This document shows, one piece after another, positions 1 through 6,742 of a DNA stretch of 18,926 nucleotides. The notes under the pieces are model-generated. The model was not told the origin of the DNA. It searched no databases and saw only the letters and a program-made list of their open reading frames with translations. The position numbers and the translations under genes are program-made. Location: contig CAZMBD010000040.1 in assembly GCA_964564325.1 (NCBI GenBank), positions 1 to 18,926 on the forward strand. The letters run 5' to 3'. The DNA comes from JAAZMA01 sp964564325. Lineage in GTDB: Bacteria > Bacillota > Clostridia > Tissierellales > Tepidimicrobiaceae. The first letter of the stretch is position 1. Every line of letters begins with the position of its first letter.

Positions 1-19
1 ATTTCTTCACAAAAAAATG

Positions 20-54
20 GGTTAGTTGCTAAAGCATCTAACCTTTATTTTATT
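20..54 (+). terminator. Rho-independent terminator of an unseen upstream gene
   Basis: GGTTAG (20-25) pairs with CTAACC (38-43). Inside it TGCT (27-30) pairs with AGCA (33-36), leaving one T-T mismatch and an AA loop. The hairpin is followed by TTTATTTTATT. It most likely ends a gene lying before the window. No coding frame in the first 72 bases can be assigned to a known protein. Confidence 0.75.
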
Positions 55-72
55 AAAGAGAGGGGTTTGTGA

Positions 73-1023
73 GTGAAGATTAAAGATATAAATAGAGTTC
101 CAAAACATATGACGACTATAGGTGGGCAAGCATTAATTGAAGGAATAATGATGAGAGGGCCAAAAGATGTGGCCATTGCAGTGAGAAAGCCTAATGATGA
201 AATAGTATTAAAAAAGGAAGAATTAAATACTTTAGGCATGAGATATAAATTTTTTAGACTACCTTTTATTAGAGGAATAGTAGGCTTAATAGAATCTATG
301 ATAATAGGTATTAATTCCTTAACTTATTCTGCAGAGTTTTTTGATGAAGGAATAGAAGATGATAAAGAATACTTTTTGGATAAAGTATTTAAAGATAAAG
401 CTGAAACTGTAGAAATGATAATTACCCTAATTTTTTCTTTATTATTAACCATAGGACTATTTATATTATTACCTTCTTTTTTTACTAATCTATTTAAAAA
501 CAAAATAGAATCCCCATTTTTATTTAATCTAATAGAGGGATTAATTCGTATAACCATATTTCTCATATATGTAATTTTAATTTCTAAAATGGAAGATGTA
601 GATAGAGTTTTTGAATATCATGGTGCAGAACATAAGACTATTCACTGCTATGAAAATGGCGAGGAATTAACAGTTGAGAATGTAAAAAAATATCCTATAC
701 TTCACCCTAGATGTGGTACTAGCTTTTTATTTATGGTAATGTTAGTAAGTATCTTAGTGCTATCCTTTTTTGGTTGGCCAAATCCACTTCAAAGATTTTT
801 AATTAGGATATTGATGTTACCAGTAGTTGCAGGTATTTCTTATGAAATAAATAGATTAATAGGGAAAAGCAATTCGCATATTGCATATTATTTATCTTAT
901 CCTGGTTTATTTTTACAGAAAATCGCTACAGTAAAAGAACCAGATGGAGAACAGATAGAAGTGGCTATAGAGGCGTTGAAAGGGGTACTAACAGAAAATA
1001 AGGAGGAAGATCTGTGGAAATAA
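73..1023 (+). CDS. DUF1385 membrane protein (YqhQ family)
   Basis: This 316-residue protein belongs to the DUF1385/YqhQ family, which is widespread in Gram-positive bacteria; I know of no firmly established biochemical role. The family signatures are visible: GGQALIEGIMMRGP at residues 17-30, HGAEHKTIHCYE at 183-194, and HPRCGTSF at 211-218. Hydrophobic stretches at about 115-137, 152-171, 217-233 and 243-258 suggest a multi-pass membrane protein. The conserved His, Glu and Cys residues could bind a metal, but that is inference. The start is GTG, placed 7 nt after the AGAGAGGGG ribosome binding site at 57-65. The next in-frame ATG, at 109, would still keep the first motif. The 3' end overlaps prmC by 10 nt, so the two are probably translationally coupled. 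Confidence 0.85.
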   Translation: MKIKDINRVPKHMTTIGGQALIEGIMMRGPKDVAIAVRKPNDEIVLKKEELNTLGMRYKFFRLPFIRGIVGLIESMIIGINSLTYSAEFFDEGIEDDKEYFLDKVFKDKAETVEMIITLIFSLLLTIGLFILLPSFFTNLFKNKIESPFLFNLIEGLIRITIFLIYVILISKMEDVDRVFEYHGAEHKTIHCYENGEELTVENVKKYPILHPRCGTSFLFMVMLVSILVLSFFGWPNPLQRFLIRILMLPVVAGISYEINRLIGKSNSHIAYYLSYPGLFLQKIATVKEPDGEQIEVAIEALKGVLTENKEEDLWK

Positions 1024-1868
1024 ATCAATTGCTTAAAATTGGTGCAGATATGATAGTTGACAGAAAATATGGAAATCCTGTATTAGAAGCTACTATGGCA
1101 TTGGAATCCTTATTAGATGTGGATAGAATCTATATTTATACACATGGTAAAGAGAAAGTTAATGACAATATTGTGGATAAATTTTTAGAATTGATGAGAA
1201 TAAGAGCCACAGGTTACCCTATTCAATATATACTAAAAGAAAAGGAATTTATGGGTTTAAAATTTTATATAGAAGAAGGAGTGCTTATCCCAAGACCAGA
1301 TACAGAAATATTGGTAGAATATATATTAAAGTACGGAGATATAAATTATCAAAACAAATCCGTAAATCTACTGGATTTAGGCATAGGTAGTGGTGCTATA
1401 GCTTTATCTATAGCACATTATAAAAGACATATAAATGTCTATGGAGTAGATAACTCAGATATAGCCATGAAGGTGGCTAATATTAATAGAGAAAGATATA
1501 ATTTAGACAATGTTAAATTATATAAAGGGAATTTATTTAAAGGAGTAGAGGAACTAGGAATAAAGTTTCACATAATAGCTTCTAATCCTCCATATATACC
1601 TAGTGAAGAAATCCAAACACTTCAAGAAGAAGTAAAAAAATTTGAACCTATGGCTGCATTAGATGGTGGAGAAGATGGGCTAGATTTTTACAGAAAAATT
1701 ATTCCTGAATCTAAAAAATATTTAGAGAAGGATGGATTGTTAATATTTGAAATTGGTTGTGAACAGGGGAAGGATGTAAGTAATTTATTATTAAATGAAG
1801 ATTTTAGAGATATAGAAGTATTAAAAGATCTTCAAGGACTAGATAGAGTAGTTCTTGGCATTAAATAA
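1014..1868 (+). CDS. prmC: Peptide chain release factor N5-glutamine methyltransferase
   Basis: PrmC uses S-adenosylmethionine to methylate the glutamine of the GGQ motif in RF1 and RF2, which improves peptide release. The 284-residue protein has the usual two-part structure: an N-terminal helical domain (about 1-85) and a class I methyltransferase fold. The family motifs are RPDTE (94-98), the SAM-binding DLGIGSG (121-127), and the catalytic NPPY (191-194) that holds the target glutamine. The start is GTG at 1014, 7 nt after AGGAGG at 1001-1006, inside the last codons of the DUF1385 gene. Its substrate gene prfA lies about 1.3 kb downstream, as is common in Bacillota, but here a chromate-transporter pair separates them. 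Confidence 0.95.
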   Translation: MEINQLLKIGADMIVDRKYGNPVLEATMALESLLDVDRIYIYTHGKEKVNDNIVDKFLELMRIRATGYPIQYILKEKEFMGLKFYIEEGVLIPRPDTEILVEYILKYGDINYQNKSVNLLDLGIGSGAIALSIAHYKRHINVYGVDNSDIAMKVANINRERYNLDNVKLYKGNLFKGVEELGIKFHIIASNPPYIPSEEIQTLQEEVKKFEPMAALDGGEDGLDFYRKIIPESKKYLEKDGLLIFEIGCEQGKDVSNLLLNEDFRDIEVLKDLQGLDRVVLGIK

Positions 1869-1888
1869 GAAGGAAGGAGTGTGTTTTA

Positions 1889-2431
1889 ATGGAATTAATG
1901 TTTAAGCTATTTATGACATTTTTTAAAATAGGAGCCTTTACCATTGGTGGCGGATATGCTATGCTTCCTTTAATTCAAAAGGAAGTAGTGGAGACCCATG
2001 AATGGCTTACAGAAGATGAATTTATGGATATAATAGCCGTAGCAGAGGCAACACCAGGACCAGTAGCTATAAATACTAGTACTTATGTAGGTTATAAGAT
2101 GGCAGGAGTTAAGGGCTCATTAATTTGTACTTTAGGTACTGTTCTTCCTTCTTTTACAATTATATTATTGATTGTAAAGTTTTTCTGGCAATATAGACAG
2201 AATCCTATAATAGAAAAGGCATTTTTAGGTATAAGACCAGCAGTAGCTGCTTTAATATTTTCAGCAGTATATAAAATGGGTAAGCATATGGAACTTAATG
2301 TTCGTCATATAATAATAACTGGTCTTACAATTTTAGCTATATTATTATTGGATATAAGCCCCATATATATAATACTTATAGCTGCTTTTGGATCTATTGT
2401 ATATTTTAAAAATAAGGAGAAACGTCTATGA
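1889..2431 (+). CDS. Chromate transporter, first half-size subunit (CHR family)
   Basis: A 180-residue protein made of one CHR (Chromate_transp) domain. The family signatures are GGGYAMLPLI at 20-29 and TPGPVAINT at 55-63, followed by hydrophobic helices at about 78-98 and 108-172. Full ChrA proteins carry two such domains, and short-chain CHR proteins occur as adjacent pairs that work together. The next gene is the partner, starting in a 4-nt ATGA overlap. The family is named for chromate efflux, but many members are untested and the true substrate here is unknown. The ribosome binding site is GAAGGAAGGAG, just after the prmC stop, so the gene probably shares a transcript with prmC. Confidence 0.88.
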   Translation: MELMFKLFMTFFKIGAFTIGGGYAMLPLIQKEVVETHEWLTEDEFMDIIAVAEATPGPVAINTSTYVGYKMAGVKGSLICTLGTVLPSFTIILLIVKFFWQYRQNPIIEKAFLGIRPAVAALIFSAVYKMGKHMELNVRHIIITGLTILAILLLDISPIYIILIAAFGSIVYFKNKEKRL

Positions 2432-2946
2432 AACTACTTAAACTTTTTATTTCATTTTTAAAAATTGGAGCTTTTAGTTTTGGTGGCGGATATGCCATGT
2501 TACCTTTAATAAAAAAAGAGATAATAGAAGTTCATGGATGGCTTACAGTAACAGAATTTATTGATATTTTAGCTGTAGTAGAAATGACACCAGGGCCTAT
2601 AGCTGTAAATTCAGCTACATTTCTAGGCTATAAAGTAGGAGGAGTTTTAGGCTCAGTAGTTGCAACTACTGCTGTAGTTTTGCCATCTTTTATCATAATA
2701 CTTATTATAGCTCATTTTTTATCTAAGTTTAGAGACTCGCCCTATGTAGACTGGGCATTTATGGGGATAAGGCCAGTTGTACTAGGATTAGTTGCATCTG
2801 CATCTATAACTGTAGCTATGGATGCTTTTGTAGGCATTAAAAGTGTTATAATTGGATTGGTTATATTTTATTTAATTACATTTAAAAAATTGCATCCTAT
2901 TTGGGGAATAATACTTGCAGGAACAGCTGGAGTTATATTATTCTGA
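2428..2946 (+). CDS. Chromate transporter, second half-size subunit (CHR family)
   Basis: A 172-residue single-domain CHR protein, clearly paralogous to the preceding one: GGGYAMLPLI at 19-28, TPGPIAVNS at 54-62, and the same order of membrane helices. The pair overlaps by the ATGA at 2428-2431, the usual sign of translational coupling of two subunits. The N-terminal halves of the two genes are similar even at the nucleotide level, consistent with origin by tandem duplication. In this family the two partners are thought to insert with opposite orientation in the membrane; I cannot test that here. A repeat element begins just downstream, and there is no clear U-rich terminator. Confidence 0.88.
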   Translation: MKLLKLFISFLKIGAFSFGGGYAMLPLIKKEIIEVHGWLTVTEFIDILAVVEMTPGPIAVNSATFLGYKVGGVLGSVVATTAVVLPSFIIILIIAHFLSKFRDSPYVDWAFMGIRPVVLGLVASASITVAMDAFVGIKSVIIGLVIFYLITFKKLHPIWGIILAGTAGVILF

Positions 2947-2965
2947 TACAGCGTGATACAGCAGG

Positions 2966-3047
2966 CTTTGCATACCCATCGAATAGGCAAAGGTAAGGAC
3001 GGTTCTCCTTGTCTCATAAAAGATGGCAAACAAAACGTCCCCTTGCC
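2966..3047. repeat. Degenerate copy of the dispersed REP-like intergenic element
   Basis: This stretch has three recognisable parts. TTGCATACCCAT at 2968-2979, followed by CGAATA, recurs at 9406-9417 with one change. AAGGACGGTTCTCCTTGTCT (2996-3015) is a diverged copy of the core seen at 4991-5021 and, inverted, at 11839-11868. GGCAAACAAAACGTCCCC (3026-3043) resembles the CAAACAAAAGGGAC words at 9536. GGCAA at 2986-2990 can pair with TTGCC at 3043-3047, closing an imperfect hairpin over the element. It lies wholly between the chromate transporter and prfA. Confidence 0.6.
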
Positions 3048-3051
3048 ACTA

Positions 3052-3081
3052 TTGAATAATACGTATATTTCATGTTATAAT
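3052..3081 (+). promoter_or_regulatory. Predicted sigma-A promoter of prfA
   Basis: TTGAAT at 3052-3057 and a perfect TATAAT at 3076-3081 are separated by 18 nt. They lie about 70 bp before the prfA start, just downstream of the repeat element. The prfA transcript would therefore be independent of the chromate-transporter genes. Confidence 0.55.
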
Positions 3082-3148
3082 ATATATGATAAAATTGAAA
3101 ACTAATACTTTATTATAGATAGAATTTTGGAAGGAGGGAGATTATATT

Positions 3149-4216
3149 ATGTTAGATAAATTATCTTTTTTAGAAAATAAATATAAAGAATTAAGTCAAA
3201 AGATAATAGATCCTGAAGTGATGAAAGACATTGAAGAATGGCAAAAGTTGGTAAAGGAACATGCTGATATGGAGCCAATAGTATTTAAATATAGAGAATA
3301 TACCAAGACACAGGAACTTTTGGAAGAAGATAGAGAAATGTTAAAGGAAAAACTAGATGACGAAATGAAAGAATTGCTAAAGGAAGAAGTTGCAGAAAGA
3401 GAAGAATTAATAATAAAACTAGAAGAAGAACTAAAAGTATTGTTACTTCCAAAGGATCCAAATGATCATAAAAATGTTATTGTAGAAATTCGAGCTGGTG
3501 CTGGTGGAGATGAAGCAGGACTATTTGCAGGAGATTTATTTAGAATGTATACTATGTATGCAGAAAGCAAAGGCTGGAAAACAGAAATTATGAGTAGCAG
3601 TCAGCAAGGAGTAGGCGGGTTTAAAGAAGTTATTTTTATGATTAATGGTAAAGGTGCTTATAGTAGATTGAAATATGAATCTGGAGTTCACAGAGTTCAA
3701 AGAGTACCTACCACAGAATCTGGCGGTAGAATTCATACCTCAACAGCTACGGTGGCAGTATTACCTGAGGCTGAGGATATAGATATAGAAATAAATCCAA
3801 ATGATATTAGAATAGATGTATTTAGATCCTCAGGAAATGGTGGTCAATCTGTAAATACTACTGACTCTGCAGTTAGAATAACTCATATTCCAACAGGAAT
3901 GGTAGTATCATGCCAAGATGAAAAATCTCAACATAAAAATAGAGATAAGGCAATGAAAATTCTAAAGACTAGATTGTATGACAAGGTTCAATCTGAGCAA
4001 CATAGTGAAATAGCCGAGGCAAGAAGATCTCAAGTAGGTACAGGAGATAGGTCTGAAAGGATTAGAACTTACAATTTTCCACAAGGAAGAATTACGGATC
4101 ATAGAATAAATGTAACTACTCATAGATTGGAAAACTTCTTAGACGGAGATCTTGACGAAATGATAGATAGTCTAATTACTTCAGATCAGGCAGAAAAACT
4201 AAAACAAGTAGTCTAA
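3149..4216 (+). CDS. prfA: Peptide chain release factor 1
   Basis: RF1 recognises UAA and UAG stop codons and triggers peptide release on the ribosome. The 355-residue length is normal. The N-terminal helical domain (about 1-100) is rich in Glu and Lys. The codon-recognition tripeptide is P-T-T at 187-189, fitting the RF1 PxT pattern rather than the SPF of RF2. The catalytic GGQ is at 231-233 within SSGNGGQSVNTTDSA, and its glutamine is the PrmC target. The ATG follows GGAAGGAGGG by about 11 nt. A promoter lies upstream and a terminator follows at 4223, so prfA appears to be mainly monocistronic. Confidence 0.97.
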   Translation: MLDKLSFLENKYKELSQKIIDPEVMKDIEEWQKLVKEHADMEPIVFKYREYTKTQELLEEDREMLKEKLDDEMKELLKEEVAEREELIIKLEEELKVLLLPKDPNDHKNVIVEIRAGAGGDEAGLFAGDLFRMYTMYAESKGWKTEIMSSSQQGVGGFKEVIFMINGKGAYSRLKYESGVHRVQRVPTTESGGRIHTSTATVAVLPEAEDIDIEINPNDIRIDVFRSSGNGGQSVNTTDSAVRITHIPTGMVVSCQDEKSQHKNRDKAMKILKTRLYDKVQSEQHSEIAEARRSQVGTGDRSERIRTYNFPQGRITDHRINVTTHRLENFLDGDLDEMIDSLITSDQAEKLKQVV

Positions 4217-4222
4217 AAAAGG

Positions 4223-4249
4223 GACAGTAGGCTTCGGCCACTGTCTTTT
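4223..4249 (+). terminator. Rho-independent terminator after prfA
   Basis: GACAGT (4223-4228) pairs with ACTGTC (4240-4245). The inner stem GGC/GCC is capped by a stable TTCG tetraloop, with one bulged A. The hairpin is followed by TTTTATT. It lies 6 nt after the prfA stop codon. Confidence 0.85.
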
Positions 4250-4274
4250 ATTATAAGATTTTGGAGGAATAAAA

Positions 4275-4994
4275 ATGGATGTACAGCTTAAAGCTTATAA
4301 AAAGGACTTTGAATATTCCTATACTCTAGGAGTATTCCCAACATTGGAATTACTTAATTTTCAAATGGATAAAGTAATTAAAGTAATTCTTAGTGAAGAT
4401 GGCATGGAAAACGAAGGAGTTAAGAAAATAACAAATATTTGTGAAGAAAATAATATAGAATGTCAAATAAATAATAAAGCCATAAATAGAATAAGCAAGA
4501 AGAAAAATTGTTATGCCATAGGTGTATTTAAGAAATATGAAATAGATTTAAGTAAATCTCTAAATCATGTAGTTTTAGTGGAGCCAAGTGATATGGGAAA
4601 TTTAGGTACCATAATAAGGACTATATTGGGCTTTAATATAAAAAATTTAGCCATTATAAGACCGGCTGTAGATATATATGATCCTAAGGTAGTTAGAGCA
4701 TCTATGGGTGCTGTTTTTAAGATTTCCTTCGAATACTTTGATAGTTTTGAGGAATATATGAATGAATTTGACAATTATATATATACATTTATGCTAGATG
4801 CCAAAGAAACTCTACCTAATATTAAAGTAAATAAAAATAGACCATTTTCCCTGGTTTTTGGCAATGAAGGAAGTGGTCTAAGTGATGAATTTTCAAACAT
4901 AGGCACAAGCGTAATCATACCCCATGGCGACGGAATCGATTCATTAAATTTATCCATAGCAGTAGGAATAGCCGCCTATGAATTTACAAAATAA
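4275..4994 (+). CDS. TrmH/SpoU-family RNA 2'-O-ribose methyltransferase
   Basis: A SPOUT-class methyltransferase that would transfer a methyl group from SAM to a ribose 2'-OH in rRNA or tRNA. The three SpoU motifs are present: N109 to R115 in NLGTIIRT, FGNEGSGLS at 195-203, and SLNLSIAVGIAAYE at 223-236, which form the knotted SAM site. The N-terminal part (1-95) is a substrate-binding domain, shorter than in many relatives; total length is 239. The exact target nucleotide cannot be told from the sequence. The ATG follows TTTGGAGGAATAAAA. The gene sits after the prfA terminator, with no clear promoter of its own, so it may depend on read-through. Its TAA stop lies inside a repeat arm. Confidence 0.9.
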   Translation: MDVQLKAYKKDFEYSYTLGVFPTLELLNFQMDKVIKVILSEDGMENEGVKKITNICEENNIECQINNKAINRISKKKNCYAIGVFKKYEIDLSKSLNHVVLVEPSDMGNLGTIIRTILGFNIKNLAIIRPAVDIYDPKVVRASMGAVFKISFEYFDSFEEYMNEFDNYIYTFMLDAKETLPNIKVNKNRPFSLVFGNEGSGLSDEFSNIGTSVIIPHGDGIDSLNLSIAVGIAAYEFTK

Positions 4995-5021
4995 GACAGG
5001 GGGACGGTTCTTTTGTCTTAT
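4991..5021. repeat. REP-like palindromic element between convergent genes
   Basis: ATAAGACA (4991-4998) and TGTCTTAT (5014-5021) are perfect inverted arms. Between them, GGGGGA and TTCTTT can continue the stem through G-U pairs around a CGG loop, but only in the plus-strand RNA. TAA at 4992-4994 is the stop of the methyltransferase, and TTA at 5018-5020 is the stop of the ZIP gene on the other strand. The reverse-complement copy is at 11839-11868. It may act as a barrier between the two transcripts, although it lacks classic U-tracts. Confidence 0.8.
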
Positions 5022-5728
5022 AAATACAATACTATCCCAATAATAAATCCCAATACTATCCCAATAGATGAATCCCTTCCAGAGTGAAGGGTTTTTGCAC
5101 TTGGGATTATTTCATCGCAAATTATATATAGCATAGTACCACCAGCAAAGGATAGGCATAGGGAAATCAAAGAATTAGAAATCATGCCTATATATGCTCC
5201 TATAAAAGTACCTATGCCGGTGGGAATACCTGTTAATAGGGTATAGATTAGGATTTTCATAGGTGAGACTTTATTTATTTTCATAGGAATTGCCATGGTT
5301 ATACCTTCTGGAATATTGTGAAGTGACATTGCCATAGCTAATACAGGACCAAAATCTGACAAGGTTAGAAAACTAGAACCTAGAGCTAGTCCTTCAGGGA
5401 AATTATGTACAGCTATACTTATACCTAAGAGCAATGAAGATTTCATAAAAGTGTTTTTTGCTTTTTTTTGAATACCATCTTCTAGTATTACAATTAATAA
5501 TATACCTAATATTATCCCGATAATAGCAGTAATAAGTCCCCCTAATATAAAAGCCTCTGGTAATAGATGAAATGTAACTATAAATAACATAAATCCACCT
5601 GTTAAACCTAAGAGAAAACTTAAGATCCTATTGGTTTCCTTTATAAATAAGGAAATAAGTCCACCTAATCCTGTACCTAACATACCTACCATAAACCCAC
5701 ATAATGTTATAATGCCAATATCTATCAT
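5018..5728 (-). CDS. ZIP-family divalent metal transporter
   Basis: This 236-residue membrane protein belongs to the ZIP (Zrt/Irt-like) family, which brings zinc, iron or manganese into the cytoplasm. The metal-site motifs are HNFPEG at 108-113 and HNIPEG at 137-142. Two further conserved sites are FHLLPEA at 53-59 and DEIIPS at 205-210. About eight hydrophobic segments are visible, and the loop after helix 3 is short. The ATG at 5728 follows AAAGGGTGAGGGT on the minus strand. It lies 57 bp after the activase gene on the same strand, so the two may be cotranscribed. An inverted repeat around its ribosome binding site could limit translation. The 3' end contains a 24-nt tandem duplication. Metal preference cannot be decided from the sequence. 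Confidence 0.9.
   Translation of the reverse strand: MIDIGIITLCGFMVGMLGTGLGGLISLFIKETNRILSFLLGLTGGFMLFIVTFHLLPEAFILGGLITAIIGIILGILLIVILEDGIQKKAKNTFMKSSLLLGISIAVHNFPEGLALGSSFLTLSDFGPVLAMAMSLHNIPEGITMAIPMKINKVSPMKILIYTLLTGIPTGIGTFIGAYIGMISNSLISLCLSFAGGTMLYIICDEIIPSAKTLHSGRDSSIGIVLGFIIGIVLYL
5027..5066 (-). repeat. Short tandem duplication, period 24 nt, in the ZIP gene
   Basis: CAATACTATCCCAATA occurs at 5027-5042 and again at 5051-5066, separated by ATAAATCC. In the protein this gives the repeated hydrophobic words IGIVLGF and IGIVLYL at the very C-terminus. The period is in frame and the protein is not broken. Confidence 0.75.
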
Positions 5729-5769
5729 ACCCTCACCCTTTCATTTAATTATTATTCTAAGATGAGGGT
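5729..5769 (-). promoter_or_regulatory. Inverted repeat covering the ZIP gene ribosome binding site
   Basis: On the minus strand ACCCTCA (5769-5763) can pair with TGAGGGT (5735-5729), the latter lying just before the ATG of the ZIP gene. The loop is 27 nt and AT-rich. If the stem forms in RNA it would mask part of the ribosome binding site. This is inferred only from complementarity. Confidence 0.4.
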
Positions 5770-5785
5770 AATAAGAACAATTTTT

Positions 5786-6544
5786 TTACCATCCAATTAT
5801 AGCTGCACCGATGGCACCTAAAAATGGACTTTCTTTAGATGAAATTACTTCTACTCCTAATTTTTCGCTTAATAATTTTCCCATAAGTTGATTTCTAGAA
5901 ACGCCACCAGAGAAAAACACTTTATCTTGAATTCCAACTCTACTTACTAGAGAATAGGTTTTATTACAAACTGAATGGAGCAGTCCTGCTGCAATAGTTT
6001 CCTTTGATGTACCTTCTGCTACTAGTGATACTACTTCTGATTCTGCAAATACAGTACACATGGAGCTAATATTTACAGGTTCTACTCCTGTAGCTAAATC
6101 TGAAAGTTCTCCCACATCTACTGCTAGTGCATTGGCCATAACTTGTAGAAATCTTCCTGTACCAGCTGCACATTTATCATTCATTAGAAAATCTACTACT
6201 TGCCCATCCTCATTCAATTTAATTACCTTACTATCCTGACCACCTATATCTATAACTGTTCGAATATCAGGGTCCATATAAAAGGCACCTTTTCCATGGC
6301 AAGTTATCTCTGTCACTGTTTTATCTACGAAAGGTAAGGACACTCTACCATATCCAGTACCTACTATGGATTTAATATCCTCGCTGGCCGAATTAGTTTT
6401 TCGCATTATATCCTCTAATAATTGTTCCCCAACTTCTCTAGGACTCCAGCCTGTAGGATAAATAGCTGTTGCTATAATTTTTTCACCATTAAATGCTACT
6501 GCTTTTGCTGCTACTGACCCTACATCTATTCCAATACTTATCAA
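5786..6544 (-). CDS. 2-hydroxyacyl-CoA dehydratase activase (BadF/HgdC-type ATPase)
   Basis: These ASKHA-fold ATPases use ATP hydrolysis to drive one electron into 2-hydroxyacyl-CoA dehydratases or benzoyl-CoA-type reductases. The 252-residue length is normal for a single-domain activase. Visible features are the phosphate-binding IGIDVGS at 4-10, IDIGGQDSK at 98-106, and FSGGVSRN at 211-218. C125 (NDKCAAGTG) and C163 (SSMCTVF) are the cysteines that hold the shared [4Fe-4S] cluster at the dimer interface. The start is TTG at 6544, preceded at 9 nt by AAAAGGA on the minus strand. No dehydratase subunit gene lies in the window, so the partner must be elsewhere or the role may differ. Confidence 0.9.
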   Translation of the reverse strand: MISIGIDVGSVAAKAVAFNGEKIIATAIYPTGWSPREVGEQLLEDIMRKTNSASEDIKSIVGTGYGRVSLPFVDKTVTEITCHGKGAFYMDPDIRTVIDIGGQDSKVIKLNEDGQVVDFLMNDKCAAGTGRFLQVMANALAVDVGELSDLATGVEPVNISSMCTVFAESEVVSLVAEGTSKETIAAGLLHSVCNKTYSLVSRVGIQDKVFFSGGVSRNQLMGKLLSEKLGVEVISSKESPFLGAIGAAIIGW

Positions 6545-6581
6545 ACAATCACATCCTTTTAAAATTTATAAGTATAATATA

Positions 6582-6611
6582 ATTTTATCATTAAAAAAAT
6601 AACTGTACCAA
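6582..6611 (-). promoter_or_regulatory. Predicted sigma-A promoter of the activase/ZIP genes
   Basis: On the minus strand TTGGTA (6611-6606) and TAAAAT (6587-6582) are separated by 18 nt, about 40 bp upstream of the TTG start. It lies in the divergent intergenic region shared with sua5. Confidence 0.4.
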
Positions 6612-6701
6612 TAACTTATATCAATGGGATTTGGGGTTATTATAAAGATAGTTAATAGTTAATTACTTAAAAATACTTTTTTAATTCTCTTTAAAATAAT
6701 G

Positions 6702-6707
6702 TATAAT
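6702..6707 (+). promoter_or_regulatory. Predicted -10 element of the sua5 operon promoter
   Basis: A perfect TATAAT lies 35 bp before the sua5 start. The matching -35 region is poor (TTTTAA at 6679-6684, 17 nt upstream), so this is a weak call based on position and the -10 alone. Confidence 0.35.
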
Positions 6708-6742
6708 ATAATAGGAAGAAAATAAGGATGTGAAAATTATTT

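Noticed and set aside
1..72. Possible C-terminal tail of an upstream protein
   Set aside because: No frame gives a recognisable ending, and the region is mostly a terminator hairpin.
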